64,000 bases of DNA from an uncultured Sphingomonadaceae bacterium (GTDB lineage Bacteria > Pseudomonadota > Alphaproteobacteria > Sphingomonadales > Sphingomonadaceae): contig CANLCX010000004.1 in NCBI GenBank assembly GCA_947489315.1, forward strand, positions 124,001-188,000, given 5' to 3'. The notes under the pieces were generated by a model. That model saw only the letters and a list, made by a program, of their open reading frames with translations, ran no database searches and was not told where the DNA came from. The translations under genes were made by a program, and so were the position numbers. Positions within the stretch are counted from its first letter, which is position 1, and the number at the start of each line of letters is the position of its first letter. Of the stretch, positions 7,946 to 16,438 are shown piece by piece.

Positions 7946-9229
7946 CTAATCGCCGCTGATGCGTTCAATATCGGCACCAACCGCAGCGAGTTTTTCTTCC
8001 AACCGTTCATATCCGCGATCGAGATGATAGATGCGTTGCAACTGGGTTTCGCCCTCCGCCGCTAAGGCTGCGATAACTAGGCTCATCGACGCCCGCAGGT
8101 CAGTAGCCATGACGGGCGCACCGGTCATTTTGGTGACGCCGCGTACGACAGCAGTGCGGCCTTTGGTCTCGATATCCGCGCCCATTCGGTTGAGTTCGGG
8201 CACGTGCATGTAGCGGTTTTCAAAGATGGTTTCGGTCAAGACACTGGCACCATCCGCCATGCAGAGCATCGCCATGAGCTGCGCCTGCATATCGGTGGCA
8301 AGGCCGGGATAAGGGGCGGTTTCCAGCGTCAAGGGTTTCAGCGTTCCGTTGGCCGCTACTTTGATTCCCTTGTTATAGGGTTCGATGTGCAGGCCTGCTT
8401 CAGTGAGCGCGGCAAGAGTCGCTTCCATTTCATCCGCGTTGGCACCGACCAGATCGACTTCTCCTCCGGTAATGCCAACCGCACAGGCATAGCTGCCTGC
8501 TTCAATCCGGTCGGCCATAACCCGGTAGGTGCAGCCGTGCAGGCGCGCCACGCCATGAATGATCAGGTCTGACGAGCCAATGCCTTCAATCTCTGCGCCC
8601 ATAGCTACCAGCATATTGCACAGGTCGATAATCTCTGGTTCCCGTGCCGCATTTCTGAGGCGACTTTCGCCATTGGCCAGCACAGCTGCCATCAATGCAT
8701 TTTCGGTGGCACCAACGGAGACGACAGGAAAGGTAAATTCACCGCCCGGCAGGCCGCCATCGGGTTGGCGGGCGGTCACATAACCGCTGGTGGTTTCAAT
8801 CACGGCGCCAAGTGCTTCAATCGCTTTGAGATGCAAATCAATCGGCCGGTTGCCAATCGCACAGCCACCGGGCAGCGACACGCGGCATTCACCAGCCCGC
8901 GCCAGCAATGGGCCGAGCACCAGGATGGAAGCGCGCATCTTGCGAACAATGTCATAGGGCGCTTCGGTCGAGGTAATCTTCCCGGCTTTCAGCGTCATCA
9001 CTCGCCCAAAATCTTCGGGTCGCGCGCCTTCAATGGTGGTCGACACGCCAAGCTGATTGAGCAAATGGCCGAAACTATCAACATCGGCGAGCCGCGGCAG
9101 GTTGCGCAACGTCACCGGTTCTTCCGTGAGCAGCGCGCAAGGTAAGAGCGTTAAAGCGCTGTTTTTAGCGCCAGAAATCGGAATAGGGCCAGACAGCATT
9201 TTGCCGCCGCGAATTGATATAATATCCAT
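7946..9229 (-). CDS. murA: UDP-N-acetylglucosamine 1-carboxyvinyltransferase (MurA)
   Basis: First committed enzyme of peptidoglycan synthesis: it transfers enolpyruvate from PEP to UDP-GlcNAc. It has 427 residues, the family length. Lys22-Asn23 in [11 protein letters not shown] and the catalytic Cys123 in [16 protein letters not shown] are present; the Cys makes it fosfomycin-sensitive by family rule. The C-terminus has [19 protein letters not shown], typical of MurA. It stands upstream of the P450 cassette on the same strand with an 85-base gap, so it is probably a separate unit. There is no clear ribosome-binding site before its ATG. Confidence 0.97.
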   Translation of the reverse strand: MDIISIRGGKMLSGPIPISGAKNSALTLLPCALLTEEPVTLRNLPRLADVDSFGHLLNQLGVSTTIEGARPEDFGRVMTLKAGKITSTEAPYDIVRKMRASILVLGPLLARAGECRVSLPGGCAIGNRPIDLHLKAIEALGAVIETTSGYVTARQPDGGLPGGEFTFPVVSVGATENALMAAVLANGESRLRNAAREPEIIDLCNMLVAMGAEIEGIGSSDLIIHGVARLHGCTYRVMADRIEAGSYACAVGITGGEVDLVGANADEMEATLAALTEAGLHIEPYNKGIKVAANGTLKPLTLETAPYPGLATDMQAQLMAMLCMADGASVLTETIFENRYMHVPELNRMGADIETKGRTAVVRGVTKMTGAPVMATDLRASMSLVIAALAAEGETQLQRIYHLDRGYERLEEKLAAVGADIERISGD

Positions 9230-9306
9230 CGCGATGGTTTAGCGAAAATGTGCATCCGCGCAAGTGAGAGCAACTATCAAAGCGCTAAAGTTACAAAAGC
9301 GGTCGC

Positions 9307-10149
9307 TTAATGGTCGAACCCGGGATTGGTGCGCGCCAGTTTGCGCATCAGGCCTGGCCAGACCAGATTGTCACCCAGGCCTGGCATGAAGGCGGGCGCG
9401 GTTTGCTGATGCACGCGGTGGCCCATATCTTCTGGCTCCTCGTGCAAATGCTCAGCTCCGCCGACAGCTTGCGCCAGGATTTGGGTCTTGCAGGCATTTT
9501 CAAGGAAATACATGCGCAAGAAGGCGAGTGCACAATTTTTACCCAGAGTCAGTGTGCCGTGATTGCGCAAGATCAAGAGGTTCTTCTCCCCAACATCGGC
9601 AATCAAGCGATCGCGCTCGTCAAGGTCCAGCGCAATGCCTTCATAATCGTGATAGGCCAGATCATCATGCACCTGCATGGAAAATTGCGTGTAGCGGCGC
9701 AGGCCTTCTTTTTGAACCGAGACGGCAATACCATAAGGTGTATGGACATGGATCACGCATCCGGCATCTTCGCGGGCGCTGTGCACCGCGCTGTGGATGG
9801 TGAATCCGGCGGGGTTGATGAAATAGGGCGTATCCTGTTTGATATTGCCTTCCAGGTCGATCTTGACCAGCGAACTCGCAGTCATCTCGTCAAACATCAC
9901 ACCATAAGGATTGATTAGGAAACGTTCTTCACCATCCTCATCAGGCAGACGGGCGGAGATGTGGGTGAAGACGAGGTCGGTCCACGCGTGCATGGCACAA
10001 AGCCGATAGGTTGCCGCGAGATCACAGCGCAATTTCCATTCTGCATCGGAGACTTTGCCTTCGAGTCGATCAATTGTCGTGGGGTCGGGAATGTTGAACC
10101 CGGCATCAACCTGCATTGCGCTGCTGGTGTCTTTCACTGCGGTGGCCAT
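9307..10149 (-). CDS. Class II aldolase/adducin-family protein
   Basis: A 280-residue protein of the fuculose-aldolase/adducin-head fold. LAATYRLCAMHAWTDLVFTHISARLP opens the domain; HVHTPYG supplies two of the metal-binding histidines, and LILRNHGTLTLG the third. The catalytic glutamate typical of true L-fuculose-phosphate aldolases is replaced in the segment HSAVHSAREDAG, so it belongs to the broad group of uncertain reaction. I place the start at the ATG at 10149 (MATAVKDTSSAM) because a GGAGAG site lies seven bases upstream; the frame is open 51 bases further. Confidence 0.85.
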   Translation of the reverse strand: MATAVKDTSSAMQVDAGFNIPDPTTIDRLEGKVSDAEWKLRCDLAATYRLCAMHAWTDLVFTHISARLPDEDGEERFLINPYGVMFDEMTASSLVKIDLEGNIKQDTPYFINPAGFTIHSAVHSAREDAGCVIHVHTPYGIAVSVQKEGLRRYTQFSMQVHDDLAYHDYEGIALDLDERDRLIADVGEKNLLILRNHGTLTLGKNCALAFLRMYFLENACKTQILAQAVGGAEHLHEEPEDMGHRVHQQTAPAFMPGLGDNLVWPGLMRKLARTNPGFDH

Positions 10150-10324
10150 CACTATCTCTCCTGGTAGAATCATTTCGAACTGTTGCAGGTATATTGGCAT
10201 AGTCTGGGTCGCATAGGACAGCTTTTTTTGCTTTGGTATGGGCTTTTCCGAGCGGTAATCCTGTCAACGCCGTGCAAAATTTGATAAGCATGATGGTGAA
10301 ATCCCTCCCCGGAAAAGGCCAGCC

Positions 10325-10939
10325 ATGCCCGAGCAAAGTGAGACTGACCCCGACTTACCCTGTTCCATTGTCACAAAGCTGCGGTCTGGCATGCAGGTTT
10401 GCCTGCGCCCGCTCCATCCGTCTGATCAGGACCGGATTGAGCGCGGAATCATGGAATTGTCGGACCGCTCGCGCTATTTGCGTTTCTTTTCCAGTTTCAA
10501 AACCGTCCCGCCATCGGTGGTCGAGCGATTATCAGCGGTGGACGGCGTCAATCATATCGCGTGGGGTGTGGTCAATCTGGATGCGGAGGACCATCCGGCG
10601 ATTGCTGCGGCCCATGCGATCCGGGATAGCGACGATCCAGCCAAGGGCGAGTTTGCGATTGCGGTGCTTGACGATTATCATGGCAAAGGCGTGTCCCGCG
10701 CTTTGATCTCAGCCTTGTTCGCCAATTGCCGCGAGCAGGGTTTAAAGATGTTGGATATCGCAGTGATGCGCGAAAACAGAAAGGCCGTGCGCCTGATTGC
10801 GGCACTGGGTGCTGAGATGATAAAGGGCGAGGGAGCAGTCGCCTATTACCGGCTTGATCTGGAAAGCGCATTGGCTGCGCTGCGCGAGATGGCAAAGCCG
10901 ACGGGGCTCCGCGATATATTTACCGCTTTTGATATTTAA
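10325..10939 (+). CDS. GNAT-family N-acetyltransferase
   Basis: A 204-residue protein whose core runs from RSGMQVCLRPLHPSDQDRIERGI to the end of motif A, AVLDDYHGKGVSRALISALF, with MRENRKAVRLIAALGAEM as motif B. The set SDRSRYLRFFSSFKTVPPSVVERLSAVDG resembles the GNAT domain fused to acyl-CoA synthetases (Pat-type protein acetyltransferases), but here it stands alone. A protein-lysine acetylation role is possible, not shown. It diverges from the aldolase-like gene across 175 bases with no other gene. Confidence 0.85.
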   Translation: MPEQSETDPDLPCSIVTKLRSGMQVCLRPLHPSDQDRIERGIMELSDRSRYLRFFSSFKTVPPSVVERLSAVDGVNHIAWGVVNLDAEDHPAIAAAHAIRDSDDPAKGEFAIAVLDDYHGKGVSRALISALFANCREQGLKMLDIAVMRENRKAVRLIAALGAEMIKGEGAVAYYRLDLESALAALREMAKPTGLRDIFTAFDI

Positions 10940-10956
10940 ACCATATACCGATCAAC

Positions 10957-10973
10957 GATAGACTATATCTATC
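10957..10973. promoter_or_regulatory. Operator-like dyad upstream of the AbgT transporter
   Basis: The sequence GATAGA-N5-TCTATC is a perfect 6-base dyad, 82 bases ahead of the transporter ATG. Another inverted pair, CAATAGCC (10973-10980) and GGCTATTG (11010-11017), follows it. Either could be a regulator site. An Lrp/AsnC regulator is encoded 4 kb away, but no link can be shown from sequence. Confidence 0.35.
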
Positions 10974-11054
10974 AATAGCCATTATTCTTGACGATATGCT
11001 GACGCGCATGGCTATTGCTGACGTTTGTTTCCATTCGGACGGGGATCGGGCTTT

Positions 11055-12671
11055 ATGGCAAATGACGGCGGACAGACTGGGGCGCAAAGCCTGAATACGG
11101 GAATTTTTGGTTGGATTGAACGGACTGGCAATAAACTCCCTGATCCGGTTTTTCTGTTCTTCTATCTGATCCTGTTTGTTGTCGCCTTGTCGGTTGTGGC
11201 CGATCTGCTGGGCTGGTCGGCGGTGCATCCAATAGCCATCGATCCTGATACAGGCGAACGCACGGTCATTGCCGCGACCAGTTTGTTTTCCGCCGACAAT
11301 ATCCGGCGGCTTTGGGTAGAGATGCCCAAGACTTTCACCCATTTTCACCCGCTGGGCTATGTGCTGGTGGTGATGCTAGGCGCCGGTGTGGCAGAACGGT
11401 CGGGTCTGTTCGGTACGGCGATGCGTGCCGGTGTACGCAATGCGCCGACATTCTTGCTGACGCCGATTGTCGCGCTGGTGGCGATGCTCGGCAATCTTGC
11501 GGCGGACGCGGCCTATGTGGTTTTAATCCCGCTAGCGGCTATTATTTTTGCGGCTGCTGGCCGGCATCCGATTGCGGGCATTGCGGCGGCCTTTGCTGGC
11601 GTATCAGGTGGTTTTTCCGCTAATCTTTTCCCCGGTCAGCTTGATGCGTTGTTGTTTGGGATTACCCAGGCAGCTGCCGAAACCGTGTTCGTTGGTTGGG
11701 AGGCCAATATAGCGGGCAACTGGTATTTTATCTTTGTTATGACCTTCGTTTTTCTACCGGTCATCTGGTATGTTACCGACCGGATCATTGAACCGCGGCT
11801 GGGGACTTACAGTGGTTCTATCAACCCCAGCGCTAATGTTTCTGATACCGCCGAATCCGTAGACGACACTCAGGATCGCCCGCTCGATGGTGGAGAGAAA
11901 CGCGGTCTGCGTTATGCCGGTCTCGCGACGCTGGGCGTCATCGCCTTATGGCTACTGATGACCTTTGGTCCCGGGACCGCGCTCATCGACGAAACCGCTT
12001 CGGCGGAGGCGCAGTTCACGCCTTTTTACCAGTCGCTCGTCGCGGGCTTCTTCCTGCTCTTCCTGCTCGCGGGCTGGGCTTACGGCAAAGGCGTCGGCAA
12101 TATCAAAACCCATCGTGACCTGGTCAAGATGATGAGTGATAGCATGGCGGATATGGCCTATTTCCTGGTCCTCGCCTTTATGGTGGCCCATTTTGTTGCG
12201 ATGTTCGGCTGGTCTAATCTGGGTCTGATCACTGCTGTTCATGGCGCGGAATTCCTCCAGAGCCTCGATATGCCAGCGCCAATATTATTAGCATTGGTGG
12301 TCATATTCGTCGCGGTAATGAATCTGTTTGTCGGCTCGGCCAGCGCGAAATGGGCGCTGCTTGCGCCGATACTGGTGCCGATGCTGATGCTTATCGGGGT
12401 CAGCGCGGAAACCACCACGGCGGCTTATCGTGTGGGCGACAGCGCGACCAATATCATCACGCCGCTGATGGTCTATTTCCCGCTCATTCTGATCTTCTGC
12501 CAACGCTGGAACAAGGATTTCGGGATCGGCAATCTCACGGCGATGATGTTACCCTATGCCTTGTGGTTGCTTGGCGCAGGTCTCGCCTTGATCATGCTCT
12601 GGGTGGCGTTTGAAATACCATTGGGGCCTTCCTCGCCAGTATTCGCGCCGCCGCCTTCAGGGGGTACCTAG
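11055..12671 (+). CDS. AbgT-family transporter
   Basis: A 538-residue inner-membrane transporter of about 11 helices. WIERTGNKLPDPVFLFFYLI at the N-terminus, LGAGVAERSGLFGTAMRAGV, and FVGSASAKWALLAPILVPML with YRVGDSATNIITPLMVYFPL near the C-terminus are diagnostic of the AbgT family. Characterised members import p-aminobenzoyl-glutamate or export sulfonamides and p-aminobenzoate. The ATG at 11055 (MANDGGQTG) is taken as start; a TTG 30 bases upstream is in frame. Its 3' end overlaps the 3' end of the opposite S9 peptidase gene by 15 bases. Confidence 0.93.
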   Translation: MANDGGQTGAQSLNTGIFGWIERTGNKLPDPVFLFFYLILFVVALSVVADLLGWSAVHPIAIDPDTGERTVIAATSLFSADNIRRLWVEMPKTFTHFHPLGYVLVVMLGAGVAERSGLFGTAMRAGVRNAPTFLLTPIVALVAMLGNLAADAAYVVLIPLAAIIFAAAGRHPIAGIAAAFAGVSGGFSANLFPGQLDALLFGITQAAAETVFVGWEANIAGNWYFIFVMTFVFLPVIWYVTDRIIEPRLGTYSGSINPSANVSDTAESVDDTQDRPLDGGEKRGLRYAGLATLGVIALWLLMTFGPGTALIDETASAEAQFTPFYQSLVAGFFLLFLLAGWAYGKGVGNIKTHRDLVKMMSDSMADMAYFLVLAFMVAHFVAMFGWSNLGLITAVHGAEFLQSLDMPAPILLALVVIFVAVMNLFVGSASAKWALLAPILVPMLMLIGVSAETTTAAYRVGDSATNIITPLMVYFPLILIFCQRWNKDFGIGNLTAMMLPYALWLLGAGLALIMLWVAFEIPLGPSSPVFAPPPSGGT

Positions 12672-14771
12672 ATCGAGCCCGGTTTCGTCTCTGTCGCCGA
12701 ACAAATGCTTATCAAACCAGCGGATATTATGCTTCATCGCGGCAAGGCGCTCCTTGGGCCGCGAGATTACATGTCCGGTATTGCCATAGATGACCAGTTC
12801 TGTGGTCACACCGGCGTCCTTTAACCCACGGTAGAGCTGCATACCGTTGGCAAAAGGCACGCGGCCATCGTCGCTGCCATGCTGAATCAGGGTCGGCGTG
12901 ACAGCATTTTTTATCGATCCCATCGCACCGGTTGCGGCATAGATTTCCGGATCGTCCCAAGGCGTTGCTCTGAGATAGGCGAGCGGACTGGTCGGTTGAT
13001 CGCTCAGCGCATAATAGGTCGCATAGTCTGTGATTCCGGCGCCAACGGAAAAGGCCTTGTAGCGTTTTGTTCGGGTGGCGAGGCTGGCCGTGACAGTGCC
13101 GCCCGCGCTCCAACCCATAGCGCCCAGCTTTTCGGGATCGGCAATGCCTGTTTCGATCAGGTGATCGATACCGGATTCAACATCTATCGTGTAACCGATG
13201 CCCATCGAGCGGACATTGGCCGCCATCAATTCATCGGTATAGCTGCCTGACCCCCGGTAATTGGGTTCAAAAATCGCGGCGCCTTTGCGCAGCCAATATT
13301 CGGTCGGGTAAACCTCATCCGGCATCCGCCTTGGTCTCGAAGTGGCAGACGGGCCGCCATGGGCGATAACAAGTACAGGCATCGGCCCGTTCAGTCGGTT
13401 TTCTGGTGCTGGAAGCGTGAGCACGCCCTCCAGCTCCAGCCCGTCTGGCGTCGTCCACTGGACCAAACGGACTTCGGTGTCCGGCCAGTCGGCAATGGCC
13501 CGGCTGAATTGAGTCAGGCGCTTTTCTCCAGCATGCCCTGTCGCTGCTACCTTGCGTGTATAAATCTCCTTGGCGCGCTCCCCGTCCACCGCACCAAAAG
13601 CAATGGTCTGGCCATCGGCGCTGACAGAATATCCTTCAATCCGGCCGCGACCGGCGGTTAGATTGGTAACGGCCCGCGATCCCATATCCATCCGGTAGAC
13701 GTGGCTCTCAACGCCATAGTGCGACAGGAAAAATATAGAATTCCCGCGCCAACCAATGATGCTAGCATCATTGTAACTGTCGGCCTTATTGGTGATCTGC
13801 TCAATCTCTCCCCCCTGAATCGGAGTCAGACCCAACCAATATTGGCGGGTATAGTAATAAGGTGGCTCGCCCATGTGGAAGGTCACGGTTTTGCCATCCG
13901 GGGAGATTTTGGGGTCGAGGTCCATGCCGGGTCGGCGGACAATCGGACGCTGTTTGGCGGTGGCGATATTGACGGCGGAAATATCCTGCGTGCCAAGATC
14001 ATAGGGCGATCCACTTTTTGCATGATCGAAAAGGACTTCCTTGCCATCCGGCGTGAAAGTGAAGCTGCCGCCAAAGAAGCTGCCGATGGTAAAGGCTGTG
14101 CCACCGGTAAGCCGTCGTAACGGCGCTTCGATGTCGGCATGTTCGGCGCGTTTGGCAATGGGAGCCTTGGCATTTTGGGCTTTGGTCAGGTCGAGCAGCC
14201 AAAGATGGCTGCGACCGGAATAGTCGTCGGCAAAAGAGAAACTACCATAAATCTTCTCCACTTGCGCCTTAGACTTTGCCGGACGTTCGCTGAGCTTCAG
14301 CGCCATATAGCGACCATCTGGAGACCAGATATAGGAATCAATCCCGCCCGGCAGAGCGGTGATCTGGCGGACATTGCTGCCGTCGCGGTTCATCAGGAAA
14401 ATCTGGGTGCCGATATCGGTATTGGCCTGATAGGAAATCAGCTTGCCATCAGGAGACCAGGCAATATCGCCGGATGATCCTTTGGGATTGTTGGTCAGCT
14501 GAAAGGTCTTGCCATTTTCCGTGAGATGGATTTCGCGATCAAAGCGGTTTTTCTCCCAGTCCGCTGTCCGGATCGTGAAGGCTACTGCCTTGCCGTCTGG
14601 CGATATGGATGGCGCTCCCGGGGTTTCAATGGATACGATGCATTCCAGCACGCCATCGCTGCAGCGGTTCTTGGTAGCGGACGGTGAAACGGTTTTGTCA
14701 GCAGCATGGGCTGGCATGGCCGCTGTGCACATCAAGAAAATGGCGCAGAACAGGGAAAGGGAACGTTTCAT
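12657..14771 (-). CDS. Secreted S9-family (prolyl oligopeptidase-type) peptidase
   Basis: A 704-residue serine peptidase with a Sec signal peptide: MKRSLSLFCAIFLMCTAAMPAHA, cleaved before ADK. Residues 45-430 form the beta-propeller with repeated WSPDGK/SPDGK units. The C-terminal alpha/beta-hydrolase domain has the nucleophile elbow GWSAGG, the Asp in HGSDDGRVPF and the His in GNTGHVISRP, so the triad is complete. It should cleave short peptides in the periplasm, as dipeptidyl or acylaminoacyl peptidases do. The start at 14771 has AGAAGG upstream. It diverges from an Lrp/AsnC gene and converges on the AbgT transporter. Confidence 0.92.
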   Translation of the reverse strand: MKRSLSLFCAIFLMCTAAMPAHAADKTVSPSATKNRCSDGVLECIVSIETPGAPSISPDGKAVAFTIRTADWEKNRFDREIHLTENGKTFQLTNNPKGSSGDIAWSPDGKLISYQANTDIGTQIFLMNRDGSNVRQITALPGGIDSYIWSPDGRYMALKLSERPAKSKAQVEKIYGSFSFADDYSGRSHLWLLDLTKAQNAKAPIAKRAEHADIEAPLRRLTGGTAFTIGSFFGGSFTFTPDGKEVLFDHAKSGSPYDLGTQDISAVNIATAKQRPIVRRPGMDLDPKISPDGKTVTFHMGEPPYYYTRQYWLGLTPIQGGEIEQITNKADSYNDASIIGWRGNSIFFLSHYGVESHVYRMDMGSRAVTNLTAGRGRIEGYSVSADGQTIAFGAVDGERAKEIYTRKVAATGHAGEKRLTQFSRAIADWPDTEVRLVQWTTPDGLELEGVLTLPAPENRLNGPMPVLVIAHGGPSATSRPRRMPDEVYPTEYWLRKGAAIFEPNYRGSGSYTDELMAANVRSMGIGYTIDVESGIDHLIETGIADPEKLGAMGWSAGGTVTASLATRTKRYKAFSVGAGITDYATYYALSDQPTSPLAYLRATPWDDPEIYAATGAMGSIKNAVTPTLIQHGSDDGRVPFANGMQLYRGLKDAGVTTELVIYGNTGHVISRPKERLAAMKHNIRWFDKHLFGDRDETGLDLGTP

Positions 14772-14922
14772 TATGAGGGCCTTCTGAAGGATGGAGGAAT
14801 TATCCAAAAAGAAACTGAGGAACATCGAAGATGAGGTGACAGTGATCTAGCAACGATTTTCTGCTTATTCTCGCTTTTTATCGTTATCACTTCGGCGTAA
14901 ATATGCGTAAGAAGTGGAAAAT

Positions 14923-15402
14923 ATGACGAATAACGCAACCATCACGATATCTGATCTGGATGATTTTGATCGGCGGATTCTGAAGATTGTCCAAAGCGAC
15001 AATCAGCGCACGCATGCCGATATAGGTGAAGCGGTGGGTTTGTCAGCGTCCGCGGTAAGGCGGCGGCTGAAACTGCTGCGAGATACGGGTTTCATTGAAA
15101 AAGACGTGGCGGTACTGCGCAGCGGTGAAATCGGCGTGCGCTTGATCGTCCTTGTTTCCTTTCAGAATGAAAGCATCGAAGCCTTTGATGCCTTTGACGA
15201 ACAGATTCGCGTCACGCCCGAGATTCTGCAGGGCTATCATATTTCAGGCCCCGTCGACTATTGCCTGATGGTGCAGGGCCCCAGTCTGGAATGGTATGAG
15301 GATTGGGGCAAACAGACCTTTATGAGCAACCCCGCCATCAGGCGCTATGATAGCCATGTCATCTGGTCTTGCAAGAAATTTGAGACCGCTATCCCGCTTT
15401 AG
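14923..15402 (+). CDS. Lrp/AsnC-family transcriptional regulator
   Basis: A 159-residue regulator. The helix-turn-helix spans LDDFDRRILKIVQSDNQRTHADIGEAVGLS and SAVRRRLKLLRDTGFIE (residues about 12-60); the C-terminal half is the ligand-binding RAM domain (GVRLIVLVSFQNES, then VTPEILQGYHISGPVDYCLMVQ). This family senses amino acids and usually controls a neighbour. The divergent S9 peptidase gene, 151 bases away, is the obvious candidate, which would fit a peptide-utilisation role. An in-frame GTG lies nine bases before the chosen ATG, with AAGAAG as ribosome-binding site. The direct repeat GCGTAA-N4-GCGTAA just upstream could be its own operator. Confidence 0.93.
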   Translation: MTNNATITISDLDDFDRRILKIVQSDNQRTHADIGEAVGLSASAVRRRLKLLRDTGFIEKDVAVLRSGEIGVRLIVLVSFQNESIEAFDAFDEQIRVTPEILQGYHISGPVDYCLMVQGPSLEWYEDWGKQTFMSNPAIRRYDSHVIWSCKKFETAIPL

Positions 15403-15439
15403 GAAAAGCCGGAGCCTTTCCGCAAGCGGGTGAACGGTT

Positions 15440-16435
15440 TCAGCCGCGCAGCAATCCCAAAGCGGCATAAGCCTTATCAACTGTCGGCTGTGCCAAAGCC
15501 TGCGCGCGCTCAGCGCCATCCCGCAAAATCTCATCAATCGCGCTTTCATCTTGGCGCAGCTCTTCATAGCGATCGCGGATCGGGGAGAGTTTGGAAACAG
15601 CGAGGTCGGCCAATGCCGGCTTGAAAGCCCCAAAGCCTTGTCCGGCATGCTGATCTAGCACCGCTTGCGGCGTGCTGTCTTCCAATGCGGCATAAATACC
15701 AACCAGATTGGTTGCCTCTGCACGGCCTTCCAGATCTTCCAATTTGCCGGGCAATGGCTCGGCATCTGTACGCGCCTTTTTGATCTTCTTGGCAATGGTA
15801 TCGTCATCATCTGTCATATTGATCCGGCTTAAATCTGACGGATCCGATTTCGACATTTTTGCTGCACCATCACGCAGCGACATGATTCGCGCGGCGGTTT
15901 CACCGATATACGGTTCGGGCAGGTTGAAAACCTCGCTGCCGGTATCGCTGTTAAACTTGGTCGCGATATCGCGGGCGAGTTCGAGATGCTGTTTCTGGTC
16001 CTCGCCAACCGGTACATGAGTGGCTTGATAGATCAGCACGTCAGCGGCCTGCAGCACCGGATAACCATAGAGCCCCAGTGACGAGCGCTGTTTATGCTTG
16101 CCGGATTTCTCCTTGAACTGCGTCATCCGGTCGAGCCAGCCCATTGGCGTGTTACAGATTAGCAACCAAGCGAGCTCGGCATGTTGTGGCACACGCGCCT
16201 GATTGAACAGGATGGACTTTTGCGTATCAACTCCGGCAGCGACCAGAGCGGCCACCATGTTCCGGCAATTGGCGGACAATTCTGCTGGATCATTGGGGAC
16301 CGTTATGGCGTGCAGATCGGCAAGGAAGAACAGGCATTCCGATTCTTTCTGCAGCTTCACCCAGTTTTTGATCGCGCCCAGATAATTGCCGAGATGGAGA
16401 TTACCCGTGGGCTGAATGCCCGAAACTGTACGCAT
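15440..16435 (-). CDS. trpS: Tryptophanyl-tRNA synthetase
   Basis: Class I aminoacyl-tRNA synthetase that charges tRNA-Trp. It has 331 residues, typical for bacterial TrpS. The HIGH-like motif is PTGNLHLGNYLG (residues 9-20) and the KMSKS loop is KMSKS at 193-197. MGWLDRMTQFKEK and VPVGEDQKQHLELARDIA are conserved TrpS segments. It begins three bases after the murJ stop, so it is translated from the secB-murJ-trpS message. Confidence 0.98.
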   Translation of the reverse strand: MRTVSGIQPTGNLHLGNYLGAIKNWVKLQKESECLFFLADLHAITVPNDPAELSANCRNMVAALVAAGVDTQKSILFNQARVPQHAELAWLLICNTPMGWLDRMTQFKEKSGKHKQRSSLGLYGYPVLQAADVLIYQATHVPVGEDQKQHLELARDIATKFNSDTGSEVFNLPEPYIGETAARIMSLRDGAAKMSKSDPSDLSRINMTDDDDTIAKKIKKARTDAEPLPGKLEDLEGRAEATNLVGIYAALEDSTPQAVLDQHAGQGFGAFKPALADLAVSKLSPIRDRYEELRQDESAIDEILRDGAERAQALAQPTVDKAYAALGLLRG

Positions 16436-16438
16436 GAT

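Noticed and set aside
9310-9918. Plus-strand open frame of 202 codons
   Set aside because: It is wholly antisense to the class II aldolase-like gene, whose conserved motifs explain the sequence.
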